Shown here piece after piece: positions 51,869 through 61,932 of a stretch of 64,000 nt of DNA. This DNA comes from Mesorhizobium loti (GTDB lineage Bacteria > Pseudomonadota > Alphaproteobacteria > Rhizobiales > Rhizobiaceae): positions 4,255,501-4,319,500 of the forward strand of contig NZ_CP033334.1 in assembly GCF_013170705.1 (NCBI RefSeq), in the 5' to 3' direction. How positions within the stretch are numbered: the stretch's first letter is position 1; the number at the start of each line of letters is the position of its first letter. Made by a program: the position numbers and the translations under genes. The notes beneath the pieces were generated by a model. The model had not been told where the DNA came from, did not search any database, and saw only the letters and a list, made by a program, of their open reading frames with translations.

Positions 51869-52320
51869 CAGGCGGCCTTCTTCAGCATCATCGCTTGCCT
51901 GGTGCATTTGGCGACGAGGTCGCCATGCTGATTGTAGGCGCGGTGCTCGAATTCGACGATGCCGCGATCGGGTTTCGACTTGGACTCGCGCACCGAGACG
52001 ACCGAGGTTTCGACACGGATGGTGTCGCCGTGAAAGACCGGATGCGGAAACACGGTTTCCTTCATGCCGAGATTGGCGACCGTCGTGCCGACCGTGATGT
52101 CATTGACTGAAATGCCGATCATCAGGCCGAGCGTGAACAGCGAGTTGACCAGCGGCTTGCCCCATTCGCTCTTGGCGGCGAAGTCGAAATCGATATGCAG
52201 CGGCTGCGGATTCAGCGTCATCACCGAAAACAGCATGTTGTCGCTCTCGGTGACGGTCTTGCGCAGCGTGTGCTGGAAGACGTGGCCGACGACGAATTCC
52301 TCGAGATATAGCCCGGCCAT
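51868..52320 (-). CDS. MaoC-family hydratase
   Basis: A 150-residue hot-dog-fold enoyl-CoA hydratase. The hydratase-2 signature lies in TLNPQPLHIDFDFAAKSEWGKPLVNSLF, where the His and Asp-type residues are conserved. It may hydrate mesaconyl-CoA or a related acid before the CitE-type lyase. It overlaps that gene, so both are translated together. The start at 52320 (MAGLYLEEF) matches family length. Confidence 0.9.
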   Translation of the reverse strand: MAGLYLEEFVVGHVFQHTLRKTVTESDNMLFSVMTLNPQPLHIDFDFAAKSEWGKPLVNSLFTLGLMIGISVNDITVGTTVANLGMKETVFPHPVFHGDTIRVETSVVSVRESKSKPDRGIVEFEHRAYNQHGDLVAKCTRQAMMLKKAA

Positions 52321-52472
52321 TTGCTGTCTCCTCCGCTGTCCGACGGTTGATAAGCGCTGCATTCGGCAGTCGCAAGCCAGTTAATGAACATGGTGAACCG
52401 TTCGTAAACCATTTCTGCCTACCGTCTCACCGGGGCCGGAAATCTTCTGGCAAGGGGCATTAGCAGGCGGGC

Positions 52473-53597
52473 ATGGTTGTTGTTTCGCATTTCCTGAAGT
52501 GGATCTACACGGCCAGGGTGTCCGAGCGTGCCGCCGCGGCCAACGCGCTGGCCCGGGCTTATGTCAATTCCGAATTGCCGTTCGAGGATCGCTGCGCCGC
52601 GGAGGCCGCGCTGACGCTGCTGCTCGACGATGCATCGTCGAAAGTGCGGCTGGCAATGGCCGAAGCGCTTTCCATGAGCCACCACGCGCCGCTGCAGATC
52701 ATCAGCGCGCTGGCTTCCGACCAGCCCGAGGTCGCCGGTGTCGTGCTGGCGCGCTCGCCGCTGCTCACCGACGCCGATCTGATCAACCGCGTGGCGGCGA
52801 GCCAGAAGGCAACGCAGAAGCTGATCGCGGACCGTCCGCTCGTCTCGATGGCACTGTCGGCGGCCATTGCCGAGATTGGCGAGGCGGAAGCCTGCGCGGT
52901 GCTGCTGGCCAACAGTGGCGCCCACATTGCTTCCCTCAGTTTCCGCCGCATGGCGGAACGCCACGGGCATCTGCCTCTGGTGCGCGAGGCGCTGATATCG
53001 GATGCACGCCTGCCTGCCGACTGCCGGCATATGCTGCTGATCAAGCTTGGCGAAACATTGAAGACATCGCCACTGGTCATGGCATTGATGGGCGCCGCGC
53101 GTGCCGACCGCGTCATGCGGGATGCCTGCGTCAAAGCATCGGTGACGCTGATCGAGGGCACGCGCCAGGAAGAACACGCGGCGTTGATCGAGCATCTCAG
53201 GCTGCGCGGCGATCTCACCGCAAGCTTCCTCATCCGCACCATCGCGCATGGCAAGGTCGATTTCTTCGGCTCGACTCTGGTGGCACTCGGCCAGCAGTCT
53301 GAACAGCGCGTGAGAGCGCTGTTGGCGGGCGGGCACGATGTCGCCTTGCAAGCCTTGTTTCGCAGCGCCGGCCTTGCCGCCGCCACGCATGCGATCATCC
53401 TGCGCGCGCTGAAAATCTGGCGGGAAGTCGCCAATGGCAAGCGCGTTGCCGGCGTGCAGGAAGTCAGCTGGCTGATGCTCAAGGAATTGGGTGGGCAATC
53501 GGCGGAAGGCGATCTCGCCGCTTTGGTCAAGTCGATCCATCTTGACGCCCTGCGCGAGAATGCACGCGGCCATGCGCTGGCGATCGCCGCGGCCTAG
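52473..53597 (+). CDS. DUF2336 domain-containing protein
   Basis: A 374-residue all-helical repeat protein of the DUF2336 family, common in alphaproteobacteria. HEAT-like repeats are visible in RCAAEAALTLLLDDASSKVRLAMAEALS and LQIISALASDQPEVAGVVLA. The function is unknown, with links to cell-cycle or signalling proteins in other species. It converges on the FUSC gene with a 4-base overlap. Confidence 0.88.
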   Translation: MVVVSHFLKWIYTARVSERAAAANALARAYVNSELPFEDRCAAEAALTLLLDDASSKVRLAMAEALSMSHHAPLQIISALASDQPEVAGVVLARSPLLTDADLINRVAASQKATQKLIADRPLVSMALSAAIAEIGEAEACAVLLANSGAHIASLSFRRMAERHGHLPLVREALISDARLPADCRHMLLIKLGETLKTSPLVMALMGAARADRVMRDACVKASVTLIEGTRQEEHAALIEHLRLRGDLTASFLIRTIAHGKVDFFGSTLVALGQQSEQRVRALLAGGHDVALQALFRSAGLAAATHAIILRALKIWREVANGKRVAGVQEVSWLMLKELGGQSAEGDLAALVKSIHLDALRENARGHALAIAAA

Positions 53598-55663
53598 CCT
53601 TTATCCCTGGCGAAGAAATCCGGGAAATCCTCCATCGCCGCGGCGATAATGCGCAGTGATGCCGCGATCTGCAGCGCGTCGCTGTTGGCGTTCCGCTGGG
53701 CTATGCCCGCCGCATATTGCCGGACCACGGCGACAGTCGCTGTCTGCGGGTCACCTGGCGCGCGGAAAAGCAGCTCGCGCGCCAGCCCTCTCAGGAAGTT
53801 GGCGACCGAAAGCGCGGCGTCGGGTGGGATGGCGTGGTTCTGGCTTGCGCTGCGCAACCGCAGGATTTCCAGACCGACCGTGACCGCGGCGACGCCGCCA
53901 CCCAGAACTGCTTCGCCCTTCCTGCCGGAATTCTGCACCAGCGGCATCAACTGGTTGACCCGGTCATAGGCGAGACTCTCGAAGGCCGATCGCCTCGGCA
54001 CGCGCTCGTGCAGGCAAAGCCGGGCCAGATCCTCGCGCATGGCCCGCACGATGCGGTTGGCCGCGAGCCACGGGTCGGCGGGGAGCACGACGATGAAGAC
54101 CCCGATCGCCAGCAGGATGCCGACCAGGATCGATGCCGAGCCGGCAAGGAAGGGGCCAGGGGCATAGGTCATCGCCTGATGCGGACTGAGGAAGGCGAGA
54201 AAATTGATGGCGAAGGCGGTCGCCACGCCGACATAGCGCGGATTGGCCATGGCGAGCGCCGCCGGCACCAATATGGGAACGACAAAAAGCGTGAACCAGC
54301 CGAAACCGGGCAGCGCGGGGAGCGCGATCTGGCCGACGAGAAAGGCAAACGGCAACGCGAGCAAGGTGCCCTTGAAGAAGCCCCAGGATACCTGCACGGG
54401 GTCGGGGCGGGCGGCAAACAGGCTCGATACGACGGCAACCAGAATGACGGTGCCGGCCGCTTCCGACCATTTCGTCGTCAGCCAGAATGCGGCGACCAGC
54501 AATGTGGCAAGGGCCGCGCGGACGGCGTTACGCGCGGCGCCGGGATAGTCGCGATGCACCACAAGGGCGGGTTGCCGGCTGGCGCGGCCTTGACGGCGCG
54601 CGGCTGGCGAGCGCAGCGCGTCCAGACCACGCAGCACCTGCTTCAGCGCCTCGGCGAAATCGGCGGCGATGGTGAGGCGGGTGATGGTGCCGACCCTGTC
54701 GTCACCCTGGTCGACCGGGGCATCGGGCATTTGCCTGGCCTTGGCCGAGATCGCGTCGAGCCGTGCCACCCAGGGCGCGGTATCATCCAAGGCGCCGGGT
54801 TTGGCCGCCAGTTCACCGACAAGCACTTGCAATTCCGAGCGTACCGGAATGAGCGCGGCGTTCTTTGGAGCAGCGTGTGAATGCAGCGCACGTGCGGCCG
54901 AGAGCGCCGAGAGCAGTTGTCCTATGGTGCGCCGGACCGGATGGGCGCGGGGCGCGAAGCTCGGCGCCTCGAGCCTGGCATAGGCGCGCATCTCGCCAAG
55001 CGTCTGGGTGTCGGCGACAAGCTTGCGGTGCAGTCCGATGAGCGTTGCCCGATCGCCGCCGGAGAACGCACCGCCGGCATAGATGGCGAGGTCGAGAATG
55101 CAGCGTTTCAGCCGCGAGATGATGGCGTCACTAGCCAGTTTCGGCAGGATCAGCCGGCTGGTCAGGCCGGCGCAGACGATACCGAGTATGATCTCGGCGC
55201 AGCGCGCGACTGCAAGATCGACGACAAGGTGCGGTTGCCCGAAGGCGGGCAGGCCGATGATCATGGCCGTGTAGCCAGCCAGGGCCGCGCCATAGGCTTC
55301 CGGGTTGCGCAGCAGCGAGGAGACGAAGGTGCAGATGCCGATCCAGACGGCCAGCACCGTCACCAGCACCCAGGGGCCGGTACCAAAGATCGTGGTGATG
55401 CCAATCGCGGCGACGCCGCCGGCGAGCGTGCCGAGCAGGCGATAAAAACCCTTCGCCAGCACCATGCCGGCAACCGGCTGGGCGACGATGAATACCGTCA
55501 TCATCGCCCATTGCGGGTGATCGAGCCGCAGCGCATAGGCGGCGAGGAGCGCGATAAGGCCGGCCGAAACGGTGCGCAGGGCGAAAATCCAGTCCGAGCG
55601 CGTCGGCTGTGTCAGCCCGGCCAAGCTTGTCTCGAAATAAGCTTTCAGCCGTGCCCGGGTCAC
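53594..55663 (-). CDS. FUSC family membrane transporter
   Basis: A 689-residue protein with two clusters of membrane helices (TVSAGLIALLAAYALRL... and ATLLVAAFWLTTKWS...), separated by a cytoplasmic region of about 200 residues: the FUSC/aromatic acid exporter (AaeB-like) arrangement. GTG at 55663 with GGAG eight bases upstream is preferred to the open frame running back to 55747. Substrates may be aromatic acids or drugs; this is family expectation only. Confidence 0.88.
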   Translation of the reverse strand: MTRARLKAYFETSLAGLTQPTRSDWIFALRTVSAGLIALLAAYALRLDHPQWAMMTVFIVAQPVAGMVLAKGFYRLLGTLAGGVAAIGITTIFGTGPWVLVTVLAVWIGICTFVSSLLRNPEAYGAALAGYTAMIIGLPAFGQPHLVVDLAVARCAEIILGIVCAGLTSRLILPKLASDAIISRLKRCILDLAIYAGGAFSGGDRATLIGLHRKLVADTQTLGEMRAYARLEAPSFAPRAHPVRRTIGQLLSALSAARALHSHAAPKNAALIPVRSELQVLVGELAAKPGALDDTAPWVARLDAISAKARQMPDAPVDQGDDRVGTITRLTIAADFAEALKQVLRGLDALRSPAARRQGRASRQPALVVHRDYPGAARNAVRAALATLLVAAFWLTTKWSEAAGTVILVAVVSSLFAARPDPVQVSWGFFKGTLLALPFAFLVGQIALPALPGFGWFTLFVVPILVPAALAMANPRYVGVATAFAINFLAFLSPHQAMTYAPGPFLAGSASILVGILLAIGVFIVVLPADPWLAANRIVRAMREDLARLCLHERVPRRSAFESLAYDRVNQLMPLVQNSGRKGEAVLGGGVAAVTVGLEILRLRSASQNHAIPPDAALSVANFLRGLARELLFRAPGDPQTATVAVVRQYAAGIAQRNANSDALQIAASLRIIAAAMEDFPDFFARDKG

Positions 55664-55709
55664 ATGCTCGTCTCCGCAACTGGAGCCCGTGTTATGGACC
55701 GGGTGGCGC

Positions 55710-57776
55710 TCAGATATCCAGCACTTCCGTCTCCGCGAATTCGGCACGCTCCTGGATGAAGCGGAAGCGGGCTTCCGGCTTGGTGCCCATCAGCGCGTCG
55801 ACCGCGTCCTTGGTCGCGGCCTCGGCGTCGATCACGTCGACCCTGAGCAGCGTGCGCTTCCTCGGGTCCATGGTGGTCTCCTTGAGCTGCGAGGCCATCA
55901 TTTCGCCCAAGCCCTTGAAGCGGCCAAGCTCCACCTTGCCGCGTCCGGTGAATTCGGTGCGCAGGAGCTCGTCCTTGTGCGCGTCGTCGCGGGCATAGGC
56001 GACCTTGCCGCCTTGCCTGATCGAGTAAAGCGGCGGCACCGCCAGATAGAGGTGGCCGCCACGCACCAGCGCCGGCATTTCCTGGTAGAAGAAGGTGATC
56101 AGCAGCGAGGCGATGTGGGCACCGTCGACGTCGGCGTCGGTCATGATGATGACGCGGTCATAGCGCAAATCCTCGTCGCGGTACTTCGAGCGTGTGCCGC
56201 AGCCAAGCGCCTGGATCAGGTCCGATATCTGCTGATTGGCGGCGAGCTTGTCGTTGCCGGCGCTGGCCACGTTGAGGATCTTGCCACGCAGCGGCAATAC
56301 GGCCTGGCTGGCACGGTCGCGCGCCTGTTTGGCCGAGCCGCCAGCCGAGTCGCCTTCGACGATGAACAGTTCGGCACCCGCGGCCGCGTTCTGCGTGCAG
56401 TCGGCGAGCTTGCCCGGCAGGCGCAATTTGCGCACCGCGCTCTTGCGCGACACTTCCTTTTCCTGGCGCCGGCGCACCCGCTCGTCGGCACGCGCGATCA
56501 CCCATTCCAAGAGCTTCGAGGCTTCCTGTGGATTGTCGGCCAGCCAATGGTCGAACGGATCGCGGATCGCGGTCTCGACAATGCGGATCGCCTCGATCGT
56601 CGCCAGCCTGTCCTTGGTCTGGCCGACGAACTCAGGCTCGCGGATGAACACCGACAGCATGCCCGCCGCCGAGATCATGACGTCTTCGGAGGTGACGATC
56701 GAGGCGCGCTTGTTGCCGACAAGATCGGCATAGGCGCGCAAGCCCCGGGTCAGCACGTTGCGGAAGCCGGCCTCGTGGGTGCCGCCTTCGCCGGTCGGGA
56801 TGGTGTTGCAGTAGGAATTGATGAAGCCGTCGCCGCCGAACCACGTCACCGCCCATTCGAGCGAGCCATGGCCGCCTTGCTTTTCGCTTTTTCCCGCGAA
56901 GATTTCGCGGGTGACCTGAAAGTCGTCGCCGAGCGATGCCTTTAGATAGTCCTTCAGGCCGCCAGGAAAATGGAACTCCGCCTTGGGCGGCGTCTGGTCC
57001 TTTTCCTTGATCAGCGAGGGATCGCAGGTCCAGCGGATTTCCACGCCACCGAACAGATAGGCTTTCGAGCGCGTCATGCGATAGAGCCGCGCCGGTTCGA
57101 ACGCCGCGCCCTTGCCGAAGATCTGCTCGTCGGGATGGAAGCGGATTTTCGTTCCGCGCCGGTTGTGGATCTCGCCAAGCTGCTCCAGGCCACTTACCGG
57201 AATGCCGCGCGAAAAGCGCTGGCGGTAGAGCTGGCGGCCACGCGCGACCTCGACCTCGAGATGATCCGACAGCGCGTTGACCACGGAAACGCCGACGCCA
57301 TGCAGACCGCCGGAGGTTTCATAGACCTTTGAGTCGAATTTGCCGCCCGAATGCAGCGTCGTCATGATGACTTCGAGCGCCGGCTTCTTGAATTTCGGAT
57401 GCGGGTCGACCGGGATGCCGCGGCCATTGTCGGTAACGGTCAGAAACCCGTCGGCCGAAAGCTCGACATCGATGAAGGTGGCATGGCCGGCAACCGCCTC
57501 GTCCATCGAATTGTCGATGACCTCGGCGAACAGATGGTGCATCGCCTTGTCGTCGGTACCGCCAATATACATGCCTGGCCGGCGACGCACCGGCTCCAGG
57601 CCCTCGAGCACCTCGATATCGGCGGCGCTGTAACCCTCGCTGCCATCCTTGGTCGCTGGCGTGCGCTTGGCCGCAGCCTGCACAAGGGGATCCGCCGGGC
57701 GCGCCGGTGTGCGAACCGGCTGCGGCTGCTTGTCCATGTTGCCGAAGAGATCGTTGTTGTCGTCCATGCCTGCCAT
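55710..57776 (-). CDS. parE: DNA topoisomerase IV subunit B
   Basis: A 688-residue type II topoisomerase ATPase subunit for decatenation. The GHKL motifs are EVIDNSMDEA, TDNGRGIPV and SGGLHGVGVSVVNAL. The Toprim part has the EGDSAGGSAKQARDR glutamate and the DADVDGAHI acidic cluster. The FHPDEQIF sequence before Toprim suits ParE. It is divergent from the cpa operon. Confidence 0.96.
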   Translation of the reverse strand: MAGMDDNNDLFGNMDKQPQPVRTPARPADPLVQAAAKRTPATKDGSEGYSAADIEVLEGLEPVRRRPGMYIGGTDDKAMHHLFAEVIDNSMDEAVAGHATFIDVELSADGFLTVTDNGRGIPVDPHPKFKKPALEVIMTTLHSGGKFDSKVYETSGGLHGVGVSVVNALSDHLEVEVARGRQLYRQRFSRGIPVSGLEQLGEIHNRRGTKIRFHPDEQIFGKGAAFEPARLYRMTRSKAYLFGGVEIRWTCDPSLIKEKDQTPPKAEFHFPGGLKDYLKASLGDDFQVTREIFAGKSEKQGGHGSLEWAVTWFGGDGFINSYCNTIPTGEGGTHEAGFRNVLTRGLRAYADLVGNKRASIVTSEDVMISAAGMLSVFIREPEFVGQTKDRLATIEAIRIVETAIRDPFDHWLADNPQEASKLLEWVIARADERVRRRQEKEVSRKSAVRKLRLPGKLADCTQNAAAGAELFIVEGDSAGGSAKQARDRASQAVLPLRGKILNVASAGNDKLAANQQISDLIQALGCGTRSKYRDEDLRYDRVIIMTDADVDGAHIASLLITFFYQEMPALVRGGHLYLAVPPLYSIRQGGKVAYARDDAHKDELLRTEFTGRGKVELGRFKGLGEMMASQLKETTMDPRKRTLLRVDVIDAEAATKDAVDALMGTKPEARFRFIQERAEFAETEVLDI

Positions 57777-58003
57777 AGGGTCCGGTGCTGCGAATCACCC
57801 GCCGATACTGCCACGCTTTTCAGCGCCAAGCGACGGAGGTTCCTGTTACGTTCGGGGATTGACCCCTCTTACCTTAAAACCATTCGATAACCAAGCGGGC
57901 GGAAATAGGTCCGATACCGCTGGCCGGGATTCCTGTTTCTTTAACAAAGCGGCCTAGCGTGAGCCCAACATAACAAGAAACGACGGGCATCAGGGGTTTC
58001 GGC

Positions 58004-58930
58004 GTGAGGGGCAAGGCCATAACGATGATCGGCATCGCCGCCGTTTTCGGCGCGATATCGATCTTTGCCGCGGATTTCTGGGTCAAAAGCCAGGCCAGGG
58101 CCGACGCCGAGGAGAAGACGGCGTCGATCGCTGCTCCGGCTCCGCCAAGGATCGAGTTCAAGACCATCGTGGTGGCGAGCGCGCCGTTGCGCTACGGCAT
58201 GGAAATCGACCGTGCAAAGCTGATCGAAATCCCGTGGCCGCAGGATTCCCTGCCGCAGGGTGCTTTTGCCACCATCGACGGGTTGCTTGGCGAAGGCAGC
58301 CGCGTCGTGCTGTCGCCGATCGAGGTCAACGAACCCGTGTTGCTGACCAAGTTGTCGGGGCCAAACGGCCGCGCGACGCTCTCCAACATGCTGACGCCGG
58401 GCATGCGCGCGGTCACCATCCGCACCGACGAGATTGCCGGTGTCGGCGGCTTCGTCACGCCGGGCGACCGCGTCGATGTCGTGCTGACGCGCGATGCCGG
58501 CGAAATCCAGGAGGTCGCCAAGAATGCGCAAGGGGCGGCCGGTTCGACCATCACGTCCGAGATCGTGGTTGCGGACGCCAAGGTGCTGAGCGTCGGGCAG
58601 GGCGCCGACGAGCGCCAGACCGCGCCGCAGGTGGCCAATTCCGTGACCATCGAGGTGACGACCGAGGGCGCGCAGAAAGTGGCGCTTGCCCGCACCGTCG
58701 GCACGCTGTCGCTGTCGCTGCGCTCAGCCAGCGAAGGCGGCGACGGCAAGAATGGCGTCACCACCATCTCTTCCTTCGGCGGATCGGTAGCGGCCAAGGC
58801 TCAGGCCGCGGCCGGCTCCTTGTTCGATGCAGTGACCAAGGAGCCGGAGAAGCCGAAATTCAAGACGGTCATCGTGACGCGCGGCACGAAGGCCGAGGAA
58901 TATCAGGTTCCTGCGCGGGACCAGAAGTAA
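58004..58930 (+). CDS. cpaB: Flp pilus assembly protein CpaB
   Basis: A 308-residue protein starting at GTG 58004, with an N-terminal membrane anchor (MIGIAAVFGAISIFAADFWV) and a SAF/RcpC domain (VASAPLRYGMEIDRAKLIEIPWP; GMRAVTIRTDEIAGVGGFVTPGDRVDVVL). CpaB is an envelope component next to the secretin in the Tad machine. It heads a tightly packed operon. Confidence 0.95.
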   Translation: MRGKAITMIGIAAVFGAISIFAADFWVKSQARADAEEKTASIAAPAPPRIEFKTIVVASAPLRYGMEIDRAKLIEIPWPQDSLPQGAFATIDGLLGEGSRVVLSPIEVNEPVLLTKLSGPNGRATLSNMLTPGMRAVTIRTDEIAGVGGFVTPGDRVDVVLTRDAGEIQEVAKNAQGAAGSTITSEIVVADAKVLSVGQGADERQTAPQVANSVTIEVTTEGAQKVALARTVGTLSLSLRSASEGGDGKNGVTTISSFGGSVAAKAQAAAGSLFDAVTKEPEKPKFKTVIVTRGTKAEEYQVPARDQK

Positions 58931-58960
58931 AGGCCGGTGGGGACCGGTCGGGACGGGGCA

Positions 58961-60406
58961 ATGTTGATGCGTACCCTATATCGAATGGCAGGCCGGTTGC
59001 GCTTCGTGCGCACCCTGGGGATGGCGGTTGCCCTGGCTGCAAGCGGGATGCTTGGCTTGCCCGGCGCGGCCAGGGCAGGCAATGACGTCGTCTATGTCTC
59101 GGCGACCAAGAATGCGTCGATCAAGGTCGCCAAGGGGAAGCCCAGGACGATCGTGACGAGCGCCGCTTTCTACCAGATCGTCATCGGCGATCCGGAGATC
59201 GCCAACGTCAATCCGCTGACCGACAAATCCTTCTATGTGCTGGGCAACAATCTCGGTACGACCGGCATCGCTTTGTTCGACGAGAACAAGCAGCTTGTCG
59301 GCACCGTCGACATCGAGGTGACGCTCGACACGGATCAACTGGCCAGCACAATACGCGCCAGCGTGCCGGACGCCAAGATCAAGGTCGGTTCGGCCAATGG
59401 CCGTGTCGTGCTGTCGGGCGAGGCGGATGACGCTGTCGCCGCGGACAAGGCAAGCAAGATCGCCAGCCGCTTTTCCGGCAATGAAGAAGTGATCAACTCC
59501 GTCAACATCTCGTCCTCGCAGCAGGTCCAGCTCAACGTCCGTTTTGTCGAGATCAATCGCCAGGCAAGCCAGGATCTCGGCGCCAAATACAGCGCCAATT
59601 TCGCCTACGGCATTGGTGGACGCGACGTCACCATCGCTCCGGGAACCGTGCCGCCGGCTGGAACCGGAGAGATCATCGGCCGGCTGTTGTCGAACGGCGT
59701 GTCGATCGATGTCGCGATCAAGGCGCTGGAAGAGCGCGGCCTCGCCCGCCGGCTGGCCGAGCCGAACCTGATTGCCCGTTCCGGCGAGACGGCGAGCTTC
59801 CTCGCCGGCGGCGAATTTCCGATCCCGGTTTCCGAGGACAACGGCAAGATCTCCGTCAGCTACAAGAAGTACGGCGTCAGCCTCGACTTCACGCCGACTG
59901 TGCTCAAGGATGGGCTGGTCAGCCTCGACATCGCGCCGGAAGTGTCCTCGATCGACGCGTCGGCATCCTACAACATCGGCACCATCTCCGTGCCCGGTTT
60001 CATCGTGCGCCGCGCCAAGACCTCTGTCGACCTGAAGAACGGCCAGAGCTTCATGATCGCGGGGCTGCTGCAGTCGCAGAACGACATCACCACATCGCGC
60101 ATTCCCGGCCTCGGCAAGATGCCCGTGCTTGGACCGCTGTTCTCGTCGAAGTCCTACCAGCGCCGCGAGACCGATCTGGTCATCATCGTCACGCCCTATC
60201 TGGTCAAGCCGGTCGACCCATCGAAGAAGATGGCCGAGCCGACCGACGGCACGCAGCCGGCCAGCAACGTCGACTATTTCCTCAACAACACCGAGGAAGT
60301 GAAGGCATCGGACACCGGTCGCGCGCTGGCGCTGGCTGATGGCAGTGCCGCACGAGCCACTCCCGCCACCACGGTCGGGCATTTCCTCGACCTGCCGAAG
60401 GACTGA
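58961..60406 (+). CDS. cpaC: Tad-type secretin CpaC
   Basis: A 481-residue outer-membrane secretin. After a signal peptide come the Tad/RcpA N-domain (ASIKVAKGKPRTIVT, FYQIVIGDPEIANV), a BON-like segment (NGRVVLSGEADDAVAADKA) and the secretin core (VRFVEINRQASQDLG, GETASFLAGGEFPIPV, VDLKNGQSFMIAGLLQ, VIIVTPYLVKPV). It forms the outer-membrane channel for Flp pili. ATG 58961 follows GGACGGGGCA. Confidence 0.95.
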   Translation: MLMRTLYRMAGRLRFVRTLGMAVALAASGMLGLPGAARAGNDVVYVSATKNASIKVAKGKPRTIVTSAAFYQIVIGDPEIANVNPLTDKSFYVLGNNLGTTGIALFDENKQLVGTVDIEVTLDTDQLASTIRASVPDAKIKVGSANGRVVLSGEADDAVAADKASKIASRFSGNEEVINSVNISSSQQVQLNVRFVEINRQASQDLGAKYSANFAYGIGGRDVTIAPGTVPPAGTGEIIGRLLSNGVSIDVAIKALEERGLARRLAEPNLIARSGETASFLAGGEFPIPVSEDNGKISVSYKKYGVSLDFTPTVLKDGLVSLDIAPEVSSIDASASYNIGTISVPGFIVRRAKTSVDLKNGQSFMIAGLLQSQNDITTSRIPGLGKMPVLGPLFSSKSYQRRETDLVIIVTPYLVKPVDPSKKMAEPTDGTQPASNVDYFLNNTEEVKASDTGRALALADGSAARATPATTVGHFLDLPKD

Positions 60407-60412
60407 AGTGCC

Positions 60413-60682
60413 ATGCGTCTGATCCTGAGATCGAGCATCGCCTTGCTTTTGGCCGGCTTCGCCGCCGGCTGCACCAGCGACGACTATGTGCGCAGTGAAG
60501 GGCTGACGACCGGGGCCGGTAACGCCCAGGCCGCCAATACCGTCATGCAGATGGTCGATCCTTGGAAGTACGGTGTCCAGAACACCAGGCTTCTCGTGCC
60601 TGCCAAGCGTGGCGATGCCGGACCCGTCACCCCCGATCAGGCCGCCGCGTCGAAGGCGTCGCAGACGACCACGGGCAACTGA
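60413..60682 (+). CDS. Small lipoprotein in the cpaD position
   Basis: An 89-residue protein with a lipobox (LLLAGFAAGC) followed by about 70 mature residues (TVMQMVDPWKYGVQ...), rich in Ala, Gln and Thr. It occupies the place between cpaC and cpaE where cpaD stands in other species, but CpaD is about 220 residues and this is not. It may be a shortened relative or an unrelated pilotin-like protein. No family assigned. Confidence 0.72.
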   Translation: MRLILRSSIALLLAGFAAGCTSDDYVRSEGLTTGAGNAQAANTVMQMVDPWKYGVQNTRLLVPAKRGDAGPVTPDQAAASKASQTTTGN

Positions 60683-60717
60683 CCCCAAAGGGCGATCGAG
60701 CCCACAGGCTGATAAAA

Positions 60718-61932
60718 ATGGCAAACGGCATCAAGACCCGGAAAATCCTGCTCGTATCGACGGACAGGACCTTCGTGCAGGACACGCGGACGGCATTCGC
60801 CGCCTCCGAGATCATCCAGCTCTCGGCGGTGGAGAAGAGTGTCACCGAGTTGCGTGGCGAGATCCAGGAGGCCGATTTCGGCGCCATCATCGTCGACATG
60901 GACGCGGCCAGGCTGGAGGAGGTCGAGTCGCTGCAGCGCATCATGCGCCGGCTGGAGGGCAAGACACCGGTTGTCGTCGTCACCCAGGAGTTCAACGCAG
61001 CCGCGGTGCGCATCCTGGTGCAGCTCAAGGTCGCCGATTTCCTGGTCAAGCCAATCACAACGGCAGACCTGGTGCGCTCGGTGGTGCGGGCGTTGCAGGG
61101 GCCGGGACGGGAGGAAAACACCGAGTCGCAGATCTACACCTTCATGCCTGCCGCCGGCGGCGTCGGTACAACGACGCTGGCGCTGCAGACCGCCTTCCAG
61201 CTGCATCATTCGGTGACGCGTGGCGCCTCGACCTGCGTGGTCGATCTCAATTTCCAGCAGGGCGCCTGTGCCGAATATCTCGACCTCGAACCACGTTTCG
61301 ACATCACCGAGATCGAAAACCAGCCCGAACGCCTCGACCGGCAGTTGCTCGACGTGATGCTGTCAAAGCACGCCAGCGGTCTGTGCGTGCTGGCCGCGCC
61401 GACCCACCCGGCGGAGATGCGCTCGTTCAAGACCGATGTCGTGGTACGCATGCTGGACCTCGTCTCGGCCTATTTCGACAATGTGGTCATCGACATGCCG
61501 CGCACCTGGTTTCCCTGGACGGAGACCGTGCTGCTCGGCTCCAACAAGCTCTATATCGTCGCCGAGATGACCGTGCCGTGCCTGCGCCACACGCAAAGGC
61601 TGATCCAGGCTGTCTATGAGACCGCCGGCAAGGAAGTGAAGCCGAACGTCATCGTCAACCGCTTCGAGCAGAAGATGTTCGACAACGGCATCAAGCAGGC
61701 CGACGTCCAGGAGATCCTTGGCGAGCATTTCGTCGGCGGCATCGCCAACAACTACCGGCTGGTGCGCGAGGCGGTCGACCGCGGCGTGCCGCTGCACGAA
61801 ATCGACCCCAATGCCAATGTCGTCAACGACCTGAAGAGGATCATTCTTCCGGAGGAGGCAGCCGCGACCGGAGCCAAGTCGAAGTCGCTATTCGGTCTCG
61901 GGAAGGACTTCTTGAGGAGGAAGGCCGGATGA
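60718..61932 (+). CDS. cpaE: Tad pilus localisation ATPase CpaE
   Basis: A 404-residue protein with an N-terminal receiver-like domain (KILLVSTDRTFVQDTRTAFAA; VVVVTQEFNAAAVRILVQLKVADFLVKP) and a C-terminal MinD/ParA-like domain with a changed Walker A region (PAAGGVGTTTLA). The usual KGGxGKT lysines are absent, as in several CpaE proteins. It positions or regulates the Tad machine. It overlaps cpaF by ATGA. Confidence 0.93.
   Translation: MANGIKTRKILLVSTDRTFVQDTRTAFAASEIIQLSAVEKSVTELRGEIQEADFGAIIVDMDAARLEEVESLQRIMRRLEGKTPVVVVTQEFNAAAVRILVQLKVADFLVKPITTADLVRSVVRALQGPGREENTESQIYTFMPAAGGVGTTTLALQTAFQLHHSVTRGASTCVVDLNFQQGACAEYLDLEPRFDITEIENQPERLDRQLLDVMLSKHASGLCVLAAPTHPAEMRSFKTDVVVRMLDLVSAYFDNVVIDMPRTWFPWTETVLLGSNKLYIVAEMTVPCLRHTQRLIQAVYETAGKEVKPNVIVNRFEQKMFDNGIKQADVQEILGEHFVGGIANNYRLVREAVDRGVPLHEIDPNANVVNDLKRIILPEEAAATGAKSKSLFGLGKDFLRRKAG

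Noticed and set aside
52419..53573. Long minus-strand open frames opposite the DUF2336 gene
   Set aside because: Shadow frames; the plus-strand protein has family-level repeats and a proper length.
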